A stretch of 64,000 bases of DNA from the NCBI GenBank assembly GCA_903823115.1, contig CAIJRN010000053.1:1-64000 (forward strand), written 5' to 3'. The translations under genes were made by a program, and so were the position numbers. Source of the stretch: an uncultured cyanobacterium. GTDB lineage: Bacteria; Cyanobacteriota; Cyanobacteriia; PCC-6307; Cyanobiaceae. How positions within the stretch are numbered: the stretch's first letter is position 1; the number at the start of each line of letters is the position of its first letter. The notes beneath the pieces are model-generated. The model was not told the origin of the DNA. It did not search any database and saw only the letters and a list, made by a program, of their open reading frames with translations. This document shows, one piece after another, positions 23,363-33,622 of this stretch.

Positions 23363-24862
23363 TCAGCTCTGGGTGGAACGGGCCGTGCCGCCCGCCAGCA
23401 GGGCCAGGCGGGTTTCGTCGTAGACGGCCTGGGCCGTGGCGGCACTGTCCCCCAGGCAGGTCATGCCCAGTTTGCCGAACTCCGACAGGCAGCCCAGCAG
23501 ATGGAAGACGCTGCCCCGCAGTCGGGCCGGGTCGTAGTGCAGGCCGGCCTCGGCCACGATGTCCACCAGGTCGAGGGGCAGGAGGCCCCGCAGCCGTGGA
23601 TCGCAGAGGTTGTCGGTGGCGACGTAGTGCAGCGGCTGGCCGGTGGGAGAGAGGAACCGCCCGCTGAGCGGGTCGAGATCGCCGTTGGTGATCGCCCTCA
23701 GGGCCATGTAGGGGTGGGTGGTGCCCCCCTGGCGCAGGTTCACCTCGATCGCCTGCACATCCCAGTGATCGCCGAAGCGACGGGCGATGAAATCGACGGC
23801 GTAGCGCTCCAGTGCACCCTCGGCGGCCAGGGCCTCGCCCACCGCCCGGCCATGACGCATCAGTTCGAGGCGGTAGGGATCCTCGGCAGGGAAGCGGCAG
23901 CCCAGATAGGTCTGGCCGCTCGCTCCGCCGAGGATCTGTTCATGGGTGGAGAGCACCTCGACAGCGCCGCCGGGGTGGATCGTGCCCTGGACGCTGGGGG
24001 AGGTGAGCGCCTCGCCCCCCTGCAGCCAGGCCTCCACCAGGGCCCCCTGCTCCGCCAGCAGCTGCCGCCATTGGGGCGGCGGCATCGGCAGGCCTTCCAG
24101 CGCCTGACGCAACAGCCGGCGGCGTTCCGCCGGGCTGCGTTCGGCCAGGGCCAGGGGCTCGAGCTCCAGCGGCGCGTTGCCCTCGCCGCTGAAGCCCTGG
24201 TTGAGCTTGACGACGCAGCGCTTCAGATCCGGATGGGCCTCCCACAGCTCCGCCGTCACCTCCGCCAGGCTGTCAAGGTCATGCACGAGGCCGCTGCCGG
24301 GCGGATGGGGGACGCCGCAGCGGGCGAACAGCTCGCGACTGCCCGCCTTGCTTCCCCAGTAGCCGAGGGCCGGATCGGTGCCCAGCAGCGGCACCTGCAG
24401 CAGCTCGGAGAGGCGCTTTTCCAGTTCCGTGACGACATAGCAGGCGATGAAGCTGCGGCCAGGCCTGAGCAGCTCCTTGATACGGCCCAACAGAGCGGGC
24501 CGCTCCAGCAGCTTTTCGGTCAGCGGCCGGCTGGAGGTGTCGTCGGTGTCAAACAGGTGCAGCCGCTTGCGGGCATGGGAGGTGGGCACACCGGGCAGCA
24601 GCTCCAGCACCGCATCCACCACCAGATCGGGCAGCAGCTTGCTGGTGACGTAGACCATCCGCACGCCGGGATCGCGCAGGCGGATCAGGGAGAACAGCTG
24701 GCGCTCCTCGTAGTTGTGCGCTCCGGTGACCAGCTCCAGCTGGGCCCGGTCGACCGAGAGGGAGGGCAGCATCAACAGGTCGAAATCGACGCCGTTGCCG
24801 TCGTGTTCGCGGCCCCATTCGGGCCGTAACTGGGCCTGCAGCTCCGCAAAGCTCTGGGTCAT
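23363..24862 (-). CDS. ATP-grasp peptide ligase-like protein (PGM1-related)
   Basis: A 499-residue protein resembling the pheganomycin ligase PGM1 and related cyanobacterial carboxylate-amine ligases. The N-terminal half (residues about 20 to 160) is a Rossmann-like pre-ATP-grasp domain with ERQLFSLIRLRDPGVRMVYVTS. The ATP-grasp half contains CVVKLNQGFSGEGNAPLEL (near 220), the substrate segment SVQGTIHPGG and the metal-site AIEVNLRQGGTTHPYM near 385 to 400. Such enzymes form amide bonds between a carboxylate and an amine using ATP. ATG 24862 is preferred; an upstream in-frame start at 24898 is possible. No biosynthetic partners are adjacent, so the product is unknown. Confidence 0.75.
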   Translation of the reverse strand: MTQSFAELQAQLRPEWGREHDGNGVDFDLLMLPSLSVDRAQLELVTGAHNYEERQLFSLIRLRDPGVRMVYVTSKLLPDLVVDAVLELLPGVPTSHARKRLHLFDTDDTSSRPLTEKLLERPALLGRIKELLRPGRSFIACYVVTELEKRLSELLQVPLLGTDPALGYWGSKAGSRELFARCGVPHPPGSGLVHDLDSLAEVTAELWEAHPDLKRCVVKLNQGFSGEGNAPLELEPLALAERSPAERRRLLRQALEGLPMPPPQWRQLLAEQGALVEAWLQGGEALTSPSVQGTIHPGGAVEVLSTHEQILGGASGQTYLGCRFPAEDPYRLELMRHGRAVGEALAAEGALERYAVDFIARRFGDHWDVQAIEVNLRQGGTTHPYMALRAITNGDLDPLSGRFLSPTGQPLHYVATDNLCDPRLRGLLPLDLVDIVAEAGLHYDPARLRGSVFHLLGCLSEFGKLGMTCLGDSAATAQAVYDETRLALLAGGTARSTQS

Positions 24863-24994
24863 GGTGCACCGGATTCGTTGTCCATGCTGCTCGCTCACGG
24901 TGCCGCTGGCTGCGCCAGAGCTGGGGCTGGCCCTGGTTGTGGGATCGGCCCTCTGGACGGCAGATTACGGGCGCCGTTGTCGCCGCCCCCCTCC

Positions 24995-25294
24995 ATGGCC
25001 CATCCGCTGCCCGTCACCTTGCTGGGCTACGGAGCGGCCACGCTCACCACCTTGAGCTTCTTTCCGCAGGCGATCAAGACCGTGCGCAGTGGTGACGCCA
25101 GCGGCATCTCCCTGCCGATGTACGTGCTGTTCACCGTGGGCATCAGCCTCTGGGGGATCTATGGCCTGATCACCCATGACGGCCCCCTGATCGCTGCCAA
25201 TGCCATCACCCTGGTGCCGGCGATCATCGTGCTGGAACGCAAAGTCAGCTCCCTGCGGGCCAGCGCGGGCACCAAGCTCTGGCGCGGCTTCTGA
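24995..25294 (+). CDS. SemiSWEET family sugar transporter
   Basis: A 99-residue protein with three transmembrane helices and the PQ-loop layout of bacterial SemiSWEETs, which work as dimers to move sugars through the inner membrane. Diagnostic parts are TTLSFFPQAIKTVRSGDASGISLPMY (helix 1 with the Pro-Gln motif and the following loop) and WGIYGLITHDGPLIAANAITLVPAIIVL (helices 2 and 3). The start at ATG 24995 gives the usual length; an in-frame upstream start at 24878 would add a low-complexity leader that looks non-coding. It is divergent from the ATP-grasp gene. Substrate (sucrose or glucose in characterised members) is not shown. Confidence 0.85.
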   Translation: MAHPLPVTLLGYGAATLTTLSFFPQAIKTVRSGDASGISLPMYVLFTVGISLWGIYGLITHDGPLIAANAITLVPAIIVLERKVSSLRASAGTKLWRGF

Positions 25295-25308
25295 AAAGCT
25301 GGCAGGGA

Positions 25309-27408
25309 TCAGGCGCTGAAGGCCTTGCGGGCCGGAATCGGGTAGGGGATGCGGCGATGGCGCATCCGTTTCCAGACCCGCACGAAGGCCCGGATCACCA
25401 GTTCCAGTTCGGCCCTGCCGATGCCGCTGCCCGCCAGTTGGCCGTCACTCTGGCGGGCCTCGACGATGCGCCGCACCATGGTCCTGGCCTGCTCCTCGGT
25501 GGTTCCCGGCGGCAGCGAGCGCAGGGCGGCCTCGCAGCCGTCGGCCAGCATCAGGATCGCCGTTTCGCGGCTGCGGGGGATCGGTCCGCGATAGCGGAAG
25601 CGTTGCTCCGGGATGGCGGGATCCCGTTCGCGGGCCTGATGCAGGAAATAACCCATCTTCAGCATCCCCTGATGCTCGGGGATGAAGTCGGCCAGAGGTC
25701 GGGGCAGGCGGTAGCGCCGGGCCAGCTTCAGACCCTCATCGACATGGGCCTGCAAGATGGCGGCGCTGGCCAGGGGATCGTCGAGGCTGTCGTGGGGATT
25801 GCCGACGCTCTCATCCTGGTTCTCGATGAACCACTGGGGACCGTGCAGCTTGCCGACATCGTGGTACAGGGCCCCGGTGCGGATCAGATCGACATCGGCC
25901 TGGATGGCCCGGGCCCCCTCCTCCGCCAGGCCGCAGATCATCAGAGTGTGCTCGAAGGTGCCCGGTGCCTCGGTGGACAGACGGCGCAGCAGGGGCCTCT
26001 CCAGATCGGCCAGTTCCATCAGCCTGGCGCGGGTGAGCAGGCCGAAGAAGCTCTCCACCAGAGGCGCCAGGATCAGGCCGGCCATCAGCAACCCCCCCAC
26101 GATCAGGGCTTCGCTGAACAGGTCATTGCTCCGGGGCCAGTGGCCGGAGCTGCCCGTGCCTCCTCCGAGCCAGGCACCCAGATGGATCACCAGCCCCTGA
26201 GTCAGCATCGCCCCCGGGGGCAGCAACACGGCCAGTTGCAGCAGCTGGGCCCGGTTGCGCTGGCGCCCGGCCAGCAGGGCCGCCAGCACCCCGATCAGCG
26301 CCGCGATCGCCAGGCGGCATTCGAGCAGGTCATTGAGGGGGTAAGGCCAGATCAGGCTGGCCACCGCCAGCCAGGCCAGTCCCGCCACCGTGCCCAGCCC
26401 CTGGGCCAGCAACAGGGTGGGCGGCACGAGCAGGGCCAGCGGGCTGGCATGGACACCGAGCACCAGCTTGAAGCCCTGCACCGTCAGCAACATCGCCAGG
26501 GCCAACAGGGCCTGGCGCGGCTCCAGGCTGGCCCGCCAGCGCCGCATCACCAGCAGCATGACGGTGCAGGCGGCCAGGGCTTCGCTGAAGTGGCCCAGCC
26601 AGGGCAGGGGGCGGGGGCGGCGGTTGATCAGGCCGAAGTAATCGAGCACATCGAAGGCCTGGGAGCTGATCAGCTCGCCCTGGCGGGTGATCAGATCGCC
26701 CTGCCGGACCGTGATCGTCGGCAGGCCGTGCTGGGTCACCAGTTCTTCGATGCGCCGCTGGCTGAGGAAGGTGTCACTGCGCAGGTTGGTGCGTCCCTCG
26801 AGGCTGGCGGCGATCAGGCGACTGCCTAGGCTGCGCCCCGGCAGCGGTTGATCCTCCAGCTGCAGATCGGCGGCCTCGAGCAGGGGATCATCGGCGACGC
26901 TGGCCACGACTCCCTGGCTGAGCATGCGCAACTGGGCCTGGCGCACGGCCCGCTCCCAGCCCACCAGCTCGCTGGGACTGAGGCGCTGCAGCCATTGCCG
27001 CTCGCTGGTGCTGAGATTGAGCGGGTCGACACGGGCTTGCTGGCTGGCCCGTTGCTGCTGCACCTGGGTCAGGCTGCGATCGAGCTCGTTCTGCAATTGG
27101 CGGCTGGCCCGTTCATCCACCACCTGCACCTGGGTGCGGGGCATCATCTGGCTGCGCCGCTGCTCCAGGGCCGCACTGTCCATCACCGTGGCGTCCTTGG
27201 GTGCCCGGACGGTGAAGGGGGCCGGCAGACCGGGCCGCAGGCTTGGTTCCACCAGCCAGGGCCAGCTGGTCAGCAGGGCCACCAACAGGCAGGCCAGCAC
27301 GACCGCGGCCATGCCGCCGGTGCGCCAGGCCACGATCGCCAGGCGGGGGCGCTCCAGCCGCAACAGGCTGCGCCACAGGGATCGGAGCCGCCGGAAGCCG
27401 TTGGCCAT
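25309..27408 (-). CDS. 7TM-HD (PgpH/YqfF-like) phosphodiesterase membrane protein
   Basis: A 699-residue membrane protein. After one N-terminal helix (about residues 30 to 50) there is an extracytoplasmic domain (to about 300), then seven hydrophobic helices and a C-terminal cytoplasmic HD domain. The HD site is clear: APGTFEHTLMICGLAEEGA, GALYHDVGKLHGPQWF with the metal-binding HD pair, and DFIPEHQG. In Listeria and Bacillus the family degrades cyclic di-AMP. Start at ATG 27408 gives the MANGFRRLRSLWRSLLRLERP leader of normal family type. It is divergent from folD. Whether this organism uses c-di-AMP cannot be told from the window. Confidence 0.88.
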   Translation of the reverse strand: MANGFRRLRSLWRSLLRLERPRLAIVAWRTGGMAAVVLACLLVALLTSWPWLVEPSLRPGLPAPFTVRAPKDATVMDSAALEQRRSQMMPRTQVQVVDERASRQLQNELDRSLTQVQQQRASQQARVDPLNLSTSERQWLQRLSPSELVGWERAVRQAQLRMLSQGVVASVADDPLLEAADLQLEDQPLPGRSLGSRLIAASLEGRTNLRSDTFLSQRRIEELVTQHGLPTITVRQGDLITRQGELISSQAFDVLDYFGLINRRPRPLPWLGHFSEALAACTVMLLVMRRWRASLEPRQALLALAMLLTVQGFKLVLGVHASPLALLVPPTLLLAQGLGTVAGLAWLAVASLIWPYPLNDLLECRLAIAALIGVLAALLAGRQRNRAQLLQLAVLLPPGAMLTQGLVIHLGAWLGGGTGSSGHWPRSNDLFSEALIVGGLLMAGLILAPLVESFFGLLTRARLMELADLERPLLRRLSTEAPGTFEHTLMICGLAEEGARAIQADVDLIRTGALYHDVGKLHGPQWFIENQDESVGNPHDSLDDPLASAAILQAHVDEGLKLARRYRLPRPLADFIPEHQGMLKMGYFLHQARERDPAIPEQRFRYRGPIPRSRETAILMLADGCEAALRSLPPGTTEEQARTMVRRIVEARQSDGQLAGSGIGRAELELVIRAFVRVWKRMRHRRIPYPIPARKAFSA

Positions 27409-27468
27409 GGATCGGGACAGGAATGAAAACGCTAGCGGTGGCCAAGACGCAGGGTTCTGCGAGGGGCC

Positions 27469-28386
27469 ATGCTGGTGCTGGACAGCCCGATCCCTGATCA
27501 CATGGCCACTCTGCTGGATGGACGGCACCTTGCGGCCGCGATCGAGCAACGCCTGATCGGCGTGATCACGGCAGGTCTGCCGCTGGCGGGTCGTCCGCCC
27601 GGTCTGGCCGTGCTGCGGGTCGGCGACGACCCGGCCAGTGGCGTCTATGTGGCCAACAAGGAGAAGGCCTGCAGCCGCGTCGGCATCCGCAATCTCGGTG
27701 CCCATCTCGCCGCCGACAGCGCGGACGCGGCGGTGCTGGAGCAGATCCAGCGGCTCAACGCCGATCCCGAGGTGGATGGCATCCTGCTGCAACTGCCCCT
27801 GCCGGGCGGTCTGGAGGAGGGGCCCCTGCTGGCGGCCATCGATCCCGACAAGGACGCCGATGGCCTGCACAGCCTCAATCTGGGCCGCCTGCTCAAGGGG
27901 GAGCCGGGTCCGCGCAGCTGCACCCCGGCGGGGGTGATGGCGTTGCTGGCGGCGGCGGGGGTGGAGCTGGCCGGCAAGCGGGCCGTGGTGGTGGGCCGCA
28001 GCATCCTGGTGGGCCAGCCGATGGCCCTGATGCTGCAGGCGGCGAATGCCACCGTCAGCGTCGCCCACTCGCGCACAGTCGACCTAGCGGCGCTGACGCG
28101 CCAGGCCGAGGTGCTGGTGGTGGCGGCGGGCCGGCCGCGGATGATCGGCGCTGAGCACGTGACGCCGGGGGCGGTGGTGGTGGATGTGGGCATCCATCGC
28201 CGGCCGGAGGGCGGCCTCTGTGGCGATGTGCGCTTTGAGGAGCTGGAGCCGATCGCCAGCGCCATCTCACCGGTGCCCGGTGGTGTCGGCCCGATGACCG
28301 TGGCGATGTTGCTGGTCAACACGGTGCTGGCCTGGTGCCGTCGCCACGGCGTCGATGGGGCACCGCTGGAAGATCTGCTGGTTTGA
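27469..28386 (+). CDS. folD: Bifunctional methylenetetrahydrofolate dehydrogenase/methenyltetrahydrofolate cyclohydrolase
   Basis: Interconverts 5,10-methylene- and 10-formyl-tetrahydrofolate with NADP in the cytoplasm. The FolD signature is seen: [22 protein letters not shown] with the catalytic lysine (near residue 63), [15 protein letters not shown] (near 104), [10 protein letters not shown] and the NADP-binding [16 protein letters not shown] (near 172 to 187), then [16 protein letters not shown] near the end. ATG 27469 gives 305 residues; ATG 27502, giving a [11 protein letters not shown] start, matches typical FolD N-termini and length better and may be the real one. It is divergent from the 7TM-HD gene and 300 bases from crtE. 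Confidence 0.96.
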   Translation: MLVLDSPIPDHMATLLDGRHLAAAIEQRLIGVITAGLPLAGRPPGLAVLRVGDDPASGVYVANKEKACSRVGIRNLGAHLAADSADAAVLEQIQRLNADPEVDGILLQLPLPGGLEEGPLLAAIDPDKDADGLHSLNLGRLLKGEPGPRSCTPAGVMALLAAAGVELAGKRAVVVGRSILVGQPMALMLQAANATVSVAHSRTVDLAALTRQAEVLVVAAGRPRMIGAEHVTPGAVVVDVGIHRRPEGGLCGDVRFEELEPIASAISPVPGGVGPMTVAMLLVNTVLAWCRRHGVDGAPLEDLLV

Positions 28387-30201
<1,815 letters not shown>

Positions 30202-30205
<4 letters not shown>

Positions 30206-31695
30206 GCTCGCCGCCCTCCTCCGGCCCGGCTCTGACCCCCGACCAGCAGGAGGCTGCCGCCGCCTTTGCCGCCTGGTTGGCCGCTCCAGCCGATGGCACT
30301 CCCTTCGTGCTCAGCGGCTATGCCGGCACGGGCAAGACCTTCCTCTCCACCCACCTGCTGCAGCAGGTGGAGGCCGGTGGCCTCTGCTGGACCGTGGTGG
30401 CTCCCACCCACAAGGCTGTCGGGGTGTTGCGGCGCCAGCTGGAGCTGGTGGGTCTGCAGCCCACCTGGTACCCCTCCACCATCCACCGCTTGCTGCGCCT
30501 GAAGCTCAGGCGCCAGGGGGATCTGGAGCGCTGCGAGGAGACCGAGCAGACGGCCATGGCGCTGGAGCACCTGGGACTGGTGCTGATCGATGAGGCGTCG
30601 ATGGTGGACAGCGATCTGCTGGAGATCGCCCTGCGCTGCGCCCATCCCTTCCGCACCCGTCTGGTGTTCGTCGGCGATCCGGCCCAGCTGCCGCCGGTGG
30701 GCGAGTCCGTCAGCCCCGTGTTCGCCCTGGGCCGGGCCAGCCGGGCCGACCTTTGTCAGGTGGTGCGCCATCAGGGGCCGGTGCTGCGGCTGGCGACGGG
30801 CCTGCGCCAGGGGGATCTGCCCTGCCGGCGGCCGCCGCTGCTGGCGCCGCTGCGCAGCGATGTCGGCATGGTCTGTGCCCTGGATCGCTCCGCCTGGCTG
30901 GCGGCGGCCCAGGCGGCCCTGCGCCGCAGTTGTGAAACCGACAATCCCGATCTGGCCCGCATCCTTTGCTACACCAACCGCTCCCTGGAGCAGCTGGTGC
31001 CGATCGCCCGCCGGGCCCTGCACGGCGAGATGGCCGACCAGCTGCCGGTGCTGCCCGGCGAGGTGCTGATCACCCGTTCGGCGGTGATGGCGCCGGCCTG
31101 CCGTGAGGGGGCCGAGGCCGCCGAGGAGCCGGACATGGTGCTGGGCTCGAACCGGGAACTGGTGGTGCGCGATGTCAAGCCGGAGCGCTGTGATCTGGCC
31201 GAGTTCGGCGTTGGCTTCGGCAGCCTGGAGGGGCTGGGGGCTCCGGTGATCGACACCCTCACCGCCAGTGTCGAGGCCGGCGAGACCCAGCTCGCCCTGC
31301 GGCTGCTGCCGCCGTTGGGCAGCGCCGCCCGGGCCAGCCTGGAGGCGGTGCTGCAGGGGCTGCGCCAGCAGGCCCGCGAGGCGGGCAAGCGTGATGGCCG
31401 CGCCCTCTGGCGCCGCTACTTCTTGCTGCGGGATGCCTTCGCCTCCCTGGGCCCGGCCGCCGTGCTGACGGTGCATCGCAGCCAGGGCAGCACCTTCGGC
31501 GAGGTGTTCGTCGCTGCCGATGTCTTCTGGCCCAAGGACGAGATCCTGCGCCGGCAGCTCGTCTACGTGGCCGTCAGTCGCGCCAGCCAGGCGGTGACGC
31601 TGATGGCCGCAGCGGGCAGCGAGCGGGACGCCGCGCTCTGGCAGGGCTGGCTGCGGGATCCCCAGCCCCAGGCTGGCGAGCTGACCCTGGGCTGA
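30202..31695 (+). CDS. RecD-like DNA helicase (AAA_30/UvrD_C_2)
   Basis: ATP-dependent SF1B helicase-like protein, 497 residues. Walker A is GYAGTGKTFL (near residue 39), followed by VVAPTHKAVGVLR, Walker B VLIDEASMVD (near 129), VFVGDPAQLPPVGES (near 157) and, at the C-terminus, LTVHRSQGSTFGEVFVA and YVAVSRASQAVTLM, which are UvrD_C_2 motifs V and VI. This layout is that of stand-alone RecD-like/ExoV-alpha helicases, not the RecBCD subunit alone. The start is GTG 30202, overlapping the DUF212 stop; frames further upstream would run through that gene. No RecB or RecC is adjacent. Confidence 0.88.
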
Positions 31696-31818
31696 GGCGC
31701 CCGGTCGCGGCCCTGAATGGAGCCAGGCCGGCAAGTGTTCACAAGGTATTGTGCTGCACATACGATGCATGTCGATCGCATGTTTCTGTGTGAAATGGCC
31801 GGGTTGTTGAGCCATTGA

Positions 31819-32454
31819 ATGCAGTTGCTGTCGGGGATTGAGCTGCTGTCGAAGTGTCTGGGGCCTGGTGCCGTTGCAGCGGTCCTTGCCGTGGGTGCGC
31901 TGGATCCTTGTTCCGCGCTTCAGAGCTCTGGGGATCACCGCAGGGAGTTTCAGGGCCAGGCGGTTCAGCCCACGGAGGTTCGCTCTGGCCAAGCTCGATC
32001 AGGTGAGCTACAATCCGTCCAGGGTCATTCTGGCGCGATAGGTTATAACGTTCGCATGGATTTCGATGTGCGCCCTGGCTCGATCACGCCGGAAAAAGCC
32101 AGCCCTGCCGATGGTTTGTCTGCTGACTCTGTCGCGCTGAAGTTGGTTCCGAGTCCCGCCCGCCAGCTCCTGGCGGTTCGGCCCCAGCCCCAGCCCAAGG
32201 AGCTGGGCGGGGCGTTTGTCTCCCTGTTGGTTCTGGGACTTGGCCTGGGCTTGCTGCTCCTTTGGCGCCGGGCTTGGCTGCGGAGGCGGCAGCGGAATCG
32301 CAGTTCCCAGGGCCTTGAGCTGCTGCTTCCTGCTCCAGGGTTTCGGCCCCGCACACCCCACGAGCGCCTGCACGATCCGGTCTATCTGCAGCGCATGCTT
32401 GAAGCCGAGCGCGACAACTCGGTCCAGCGCGATTACCGCGATTCCCAGCGCTGA
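31819..32454 (+). CDS. Putative exported or membrane-anchored hypothetical protein
   Basis: A 211-residue reading frame. A hydrophobic N-terminus (residues 5 to 30) could be a signal, and a clear transmembrane helix lies near residues 131 to 150 (FVSLLVLGLGLGLLLLW) followed by an arginine-rich stop-transfer stretch. The C-terminus is soluble (HDPVYLQRMLEAERDNSVQRDY). No family is recognised. The start is uncertain: ATG 32056 would give a 132-residue single-pass protein, and a TATAAC at 32043-32048 just before it could be a promoter. The upstream part is somewhat AT-richer than typical genes here. Confidence 0.45.
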   Translation: MQLLSGIELLSKCLGPGAVAAVLAVGALDPCSALQSSGDHRREFQGQAVQPTEVRSGQARSGELQSVQGHSGAIGYNVRMDFDVRPGSITPEKASPADGLSADSVALKLVPSPARQLLAVRPQPQPKELGGAFVSLLVLGLGLGLLLLWRRAWLRRRQRNRSSQGLELLLPAPGFRPRTPHERLHDPVYLQRMLEAERDNSVQRDYRDSQR

Positions 32455-32971
32455 GCTGGTGCAGCAAGAGTCTGGGCGGCAGGGATTCTGGGCGGCCTCA
32501 GTCGGCAGGCACAGTGGCTACTTTCGATTCAGTCGGGTACGCCAGCGAAGTGCCCCCATGGCAGCGGCCTTCGATCTGGCTTGATGCTGACAGTGAAGTA
32601 TCGATGTCCGTGGAAGGATTGGGACGCTATTGGGATCGATGAGAATCGATTGGATGGCTGAATTGAAGCGATCAACGTTCGCCTCAATCTGTGAATGTCA
32701 TGTCGCAGGGGCTTGGGGTCTGGAGTCACGATCGCCGCAGGCTGCGATACCTGAAGCTGCCGATTCTTGCCGCTGTGTGGCCTGACCCCACAGCCCAGCA
32801 GCGCCGTTTCCGTTGTTCTCACCTTCCGAGACGCCTACGGGAAGCCCCCCAGAGGCCCTCTGCAGGCAGGGACTGTCATGAGATATTATTTGATCTGTAT
32901 CCGAGGTTGATGTGGTGGGTGCCGGGTCCGTAGGCTTGCTGCTGGGCCATTTCGTGCAGGAGTCCTCCCCG
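32455..32971. other. Intergenic region with AT-rich promoter-like segment
   Basis: About 500 bases without a supported gene; frames here lack family resemblance. It contains an AT-rich segment with ATATTATTTGAT at 32883-32894, about 80 bases ahead of the ribbon-helix-helix gene. A near-identical 12-mer precedes the SulP gene at 33588-33599. Confidence 0.4.
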
Positions 32972-33172
32972 TTGCCCAGTGAAGAGCGGACGGCCCGTCT
33001 GAGCGTCCTGATCGACCCCAGGAAAAAAGCCTGTTTCGAGGCGCTGTGCAAGCAGGAGGACGTCACCCCCTCTCAGGTGGTCCGCCAGCTGATTCGTGAT
33101 TTCATCGAAGCCAGAATGGGCCCCGACTGGCAGAAGCAGGTGCTGGGTTCGGGAGCCGAAGCCGACGGCTGA
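32972..33172 (+). CDS. Small ribbon-helix-helix (CopG-like) DNA-binding protein
   Basis: A protein of about 66 residues. The core RTARLSVLIDPRKKACFEALCKQEDVTPSQVVRQLIRDFIEAR has the beta-strand, helix, turn, helix pattern of CopG/Arc-type repressors, which bind DNA as dimers through the paired strands. I chose TTG 32972 because AGGAG lies nine bases upstream (32958-32962); GTG 32954 and GTG 32912 are in-frame alternatives that add an unlikely leader. No toxin gene partner is adjacent. It could be an autonomous regulator; the AT-rich 12-mers before it and before SulP are possible target sites. Confidence 0.6.
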   Translation: MPSEERTARLSVLIDPRKKACFEALCKQEDVTPSQVVRQLIRDFIEARMGPDWQKQVLGSGAEADG

Positions 33173-33219
33173 GCTGATCCTGGCTTCGCCGACAATTGAG
33201 TCCTAATGCTGAGAATTGA

Positions 33220-33486
33220 ATGAGTGCTGAACGTATCGGCTTCCGCTTTCAGAAGGGAGACGCCGTGATCAAGCGCAATCCCCAGGGGCGCTCCCGCCGC
33301 GGCTGGGTGATGGTGCCGGTTGAGCAGATCAACGCCCGCGGCACGAGCATGCCGGCTTACCTGATTCGTTGGCGCGACAGCGAGCGCCCTGAGCGGGTGC
33401 TTCAGCACATGTTGATTCAGGATCCCGATTCTTCCGCCCCCGCCGATCCCACCATCCTCGAACCAGTCAAAGCTTCGACGACATAG
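33220..33486 (+). CDS. Small conserved hypothetical protein (SH3-like fold suspected)
   Basis: An 88-residue protein. The middle reads FQKGDAVIKRNPQGRSRRGWVMVPVEQINARGTSMPAYLIRW, a basic beta-rich pattern resembling small SH3-like or chromatin-like folds, followed by a short acidic/threonine tail. It starts 47 bases after the ribbon-helix-helix gene on the same strand, so the two may be co-transcribed. I recognise it as a type often seen in unicellular cyanobacteria but know of no assigned function. A T-run follows at about 33505 without a strong stem. Confidence 0.6.
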   Translation: MSAERIGFRFQKGDAVIKRNPQGRSRRGWVMVPVEQINARGTSMPAYLIRWRDSERPERVLQHMLIQDPDSSAPADPTILEPVKASTT

Positions 33487-33587
33487 CGGCAGCACTCGAT
33501 CCGGCTTTTTTCTGTCTTTCCAGTGCTGGCGGACCTGCGAGGATCCGCTGTTGCGGCACCCGAGAACCAGTTTTGTTTGCATGCTGA

Positions 33588-33599
33588 ATATTATTTAAT
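33588..33599 (+). promoter_or_regulatory. AT-rich 12-mer at the SulP promoter
   Basis: ATATTATTTAAT differs by one base from ATATTATTTGAT at 32883-32894 ahead of the ribbon-helix-helix gene. Such AT-rich words are rare in this GC-rich window. It lies 24 bases before the SulP start and could be a promoter element or a shared operator. Confidence 0.35.
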
Positions 33600-33606
33600 T
33601 CACATC

Positions 33607-33615
33607 AAAGGAGGT
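33607..33615 (+). promoter_or_regulatory. Near-perfect Shine-Dalgarno sequence for SulP
   Basis: AAAGGAGGT ends seven bases before ATG 33623, an almost full anti-16S match. Most genes in this window lack any recognisable Shine-Dalgarno sequence, so strong translation of the SulP gene is implied. It also decides the start: ATG 33623 over GTG 33617. Confidence 0.7.
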
Positions 33616-33622
33616 CGTGTCG

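Noticed and set aside
32691-32933. 80-codon frame upstream of the ribbon-helix-helix gene
   Set aside because: Its composition is arginine-rich and irregular and it overlaps the AT-rich promoter-like segment.
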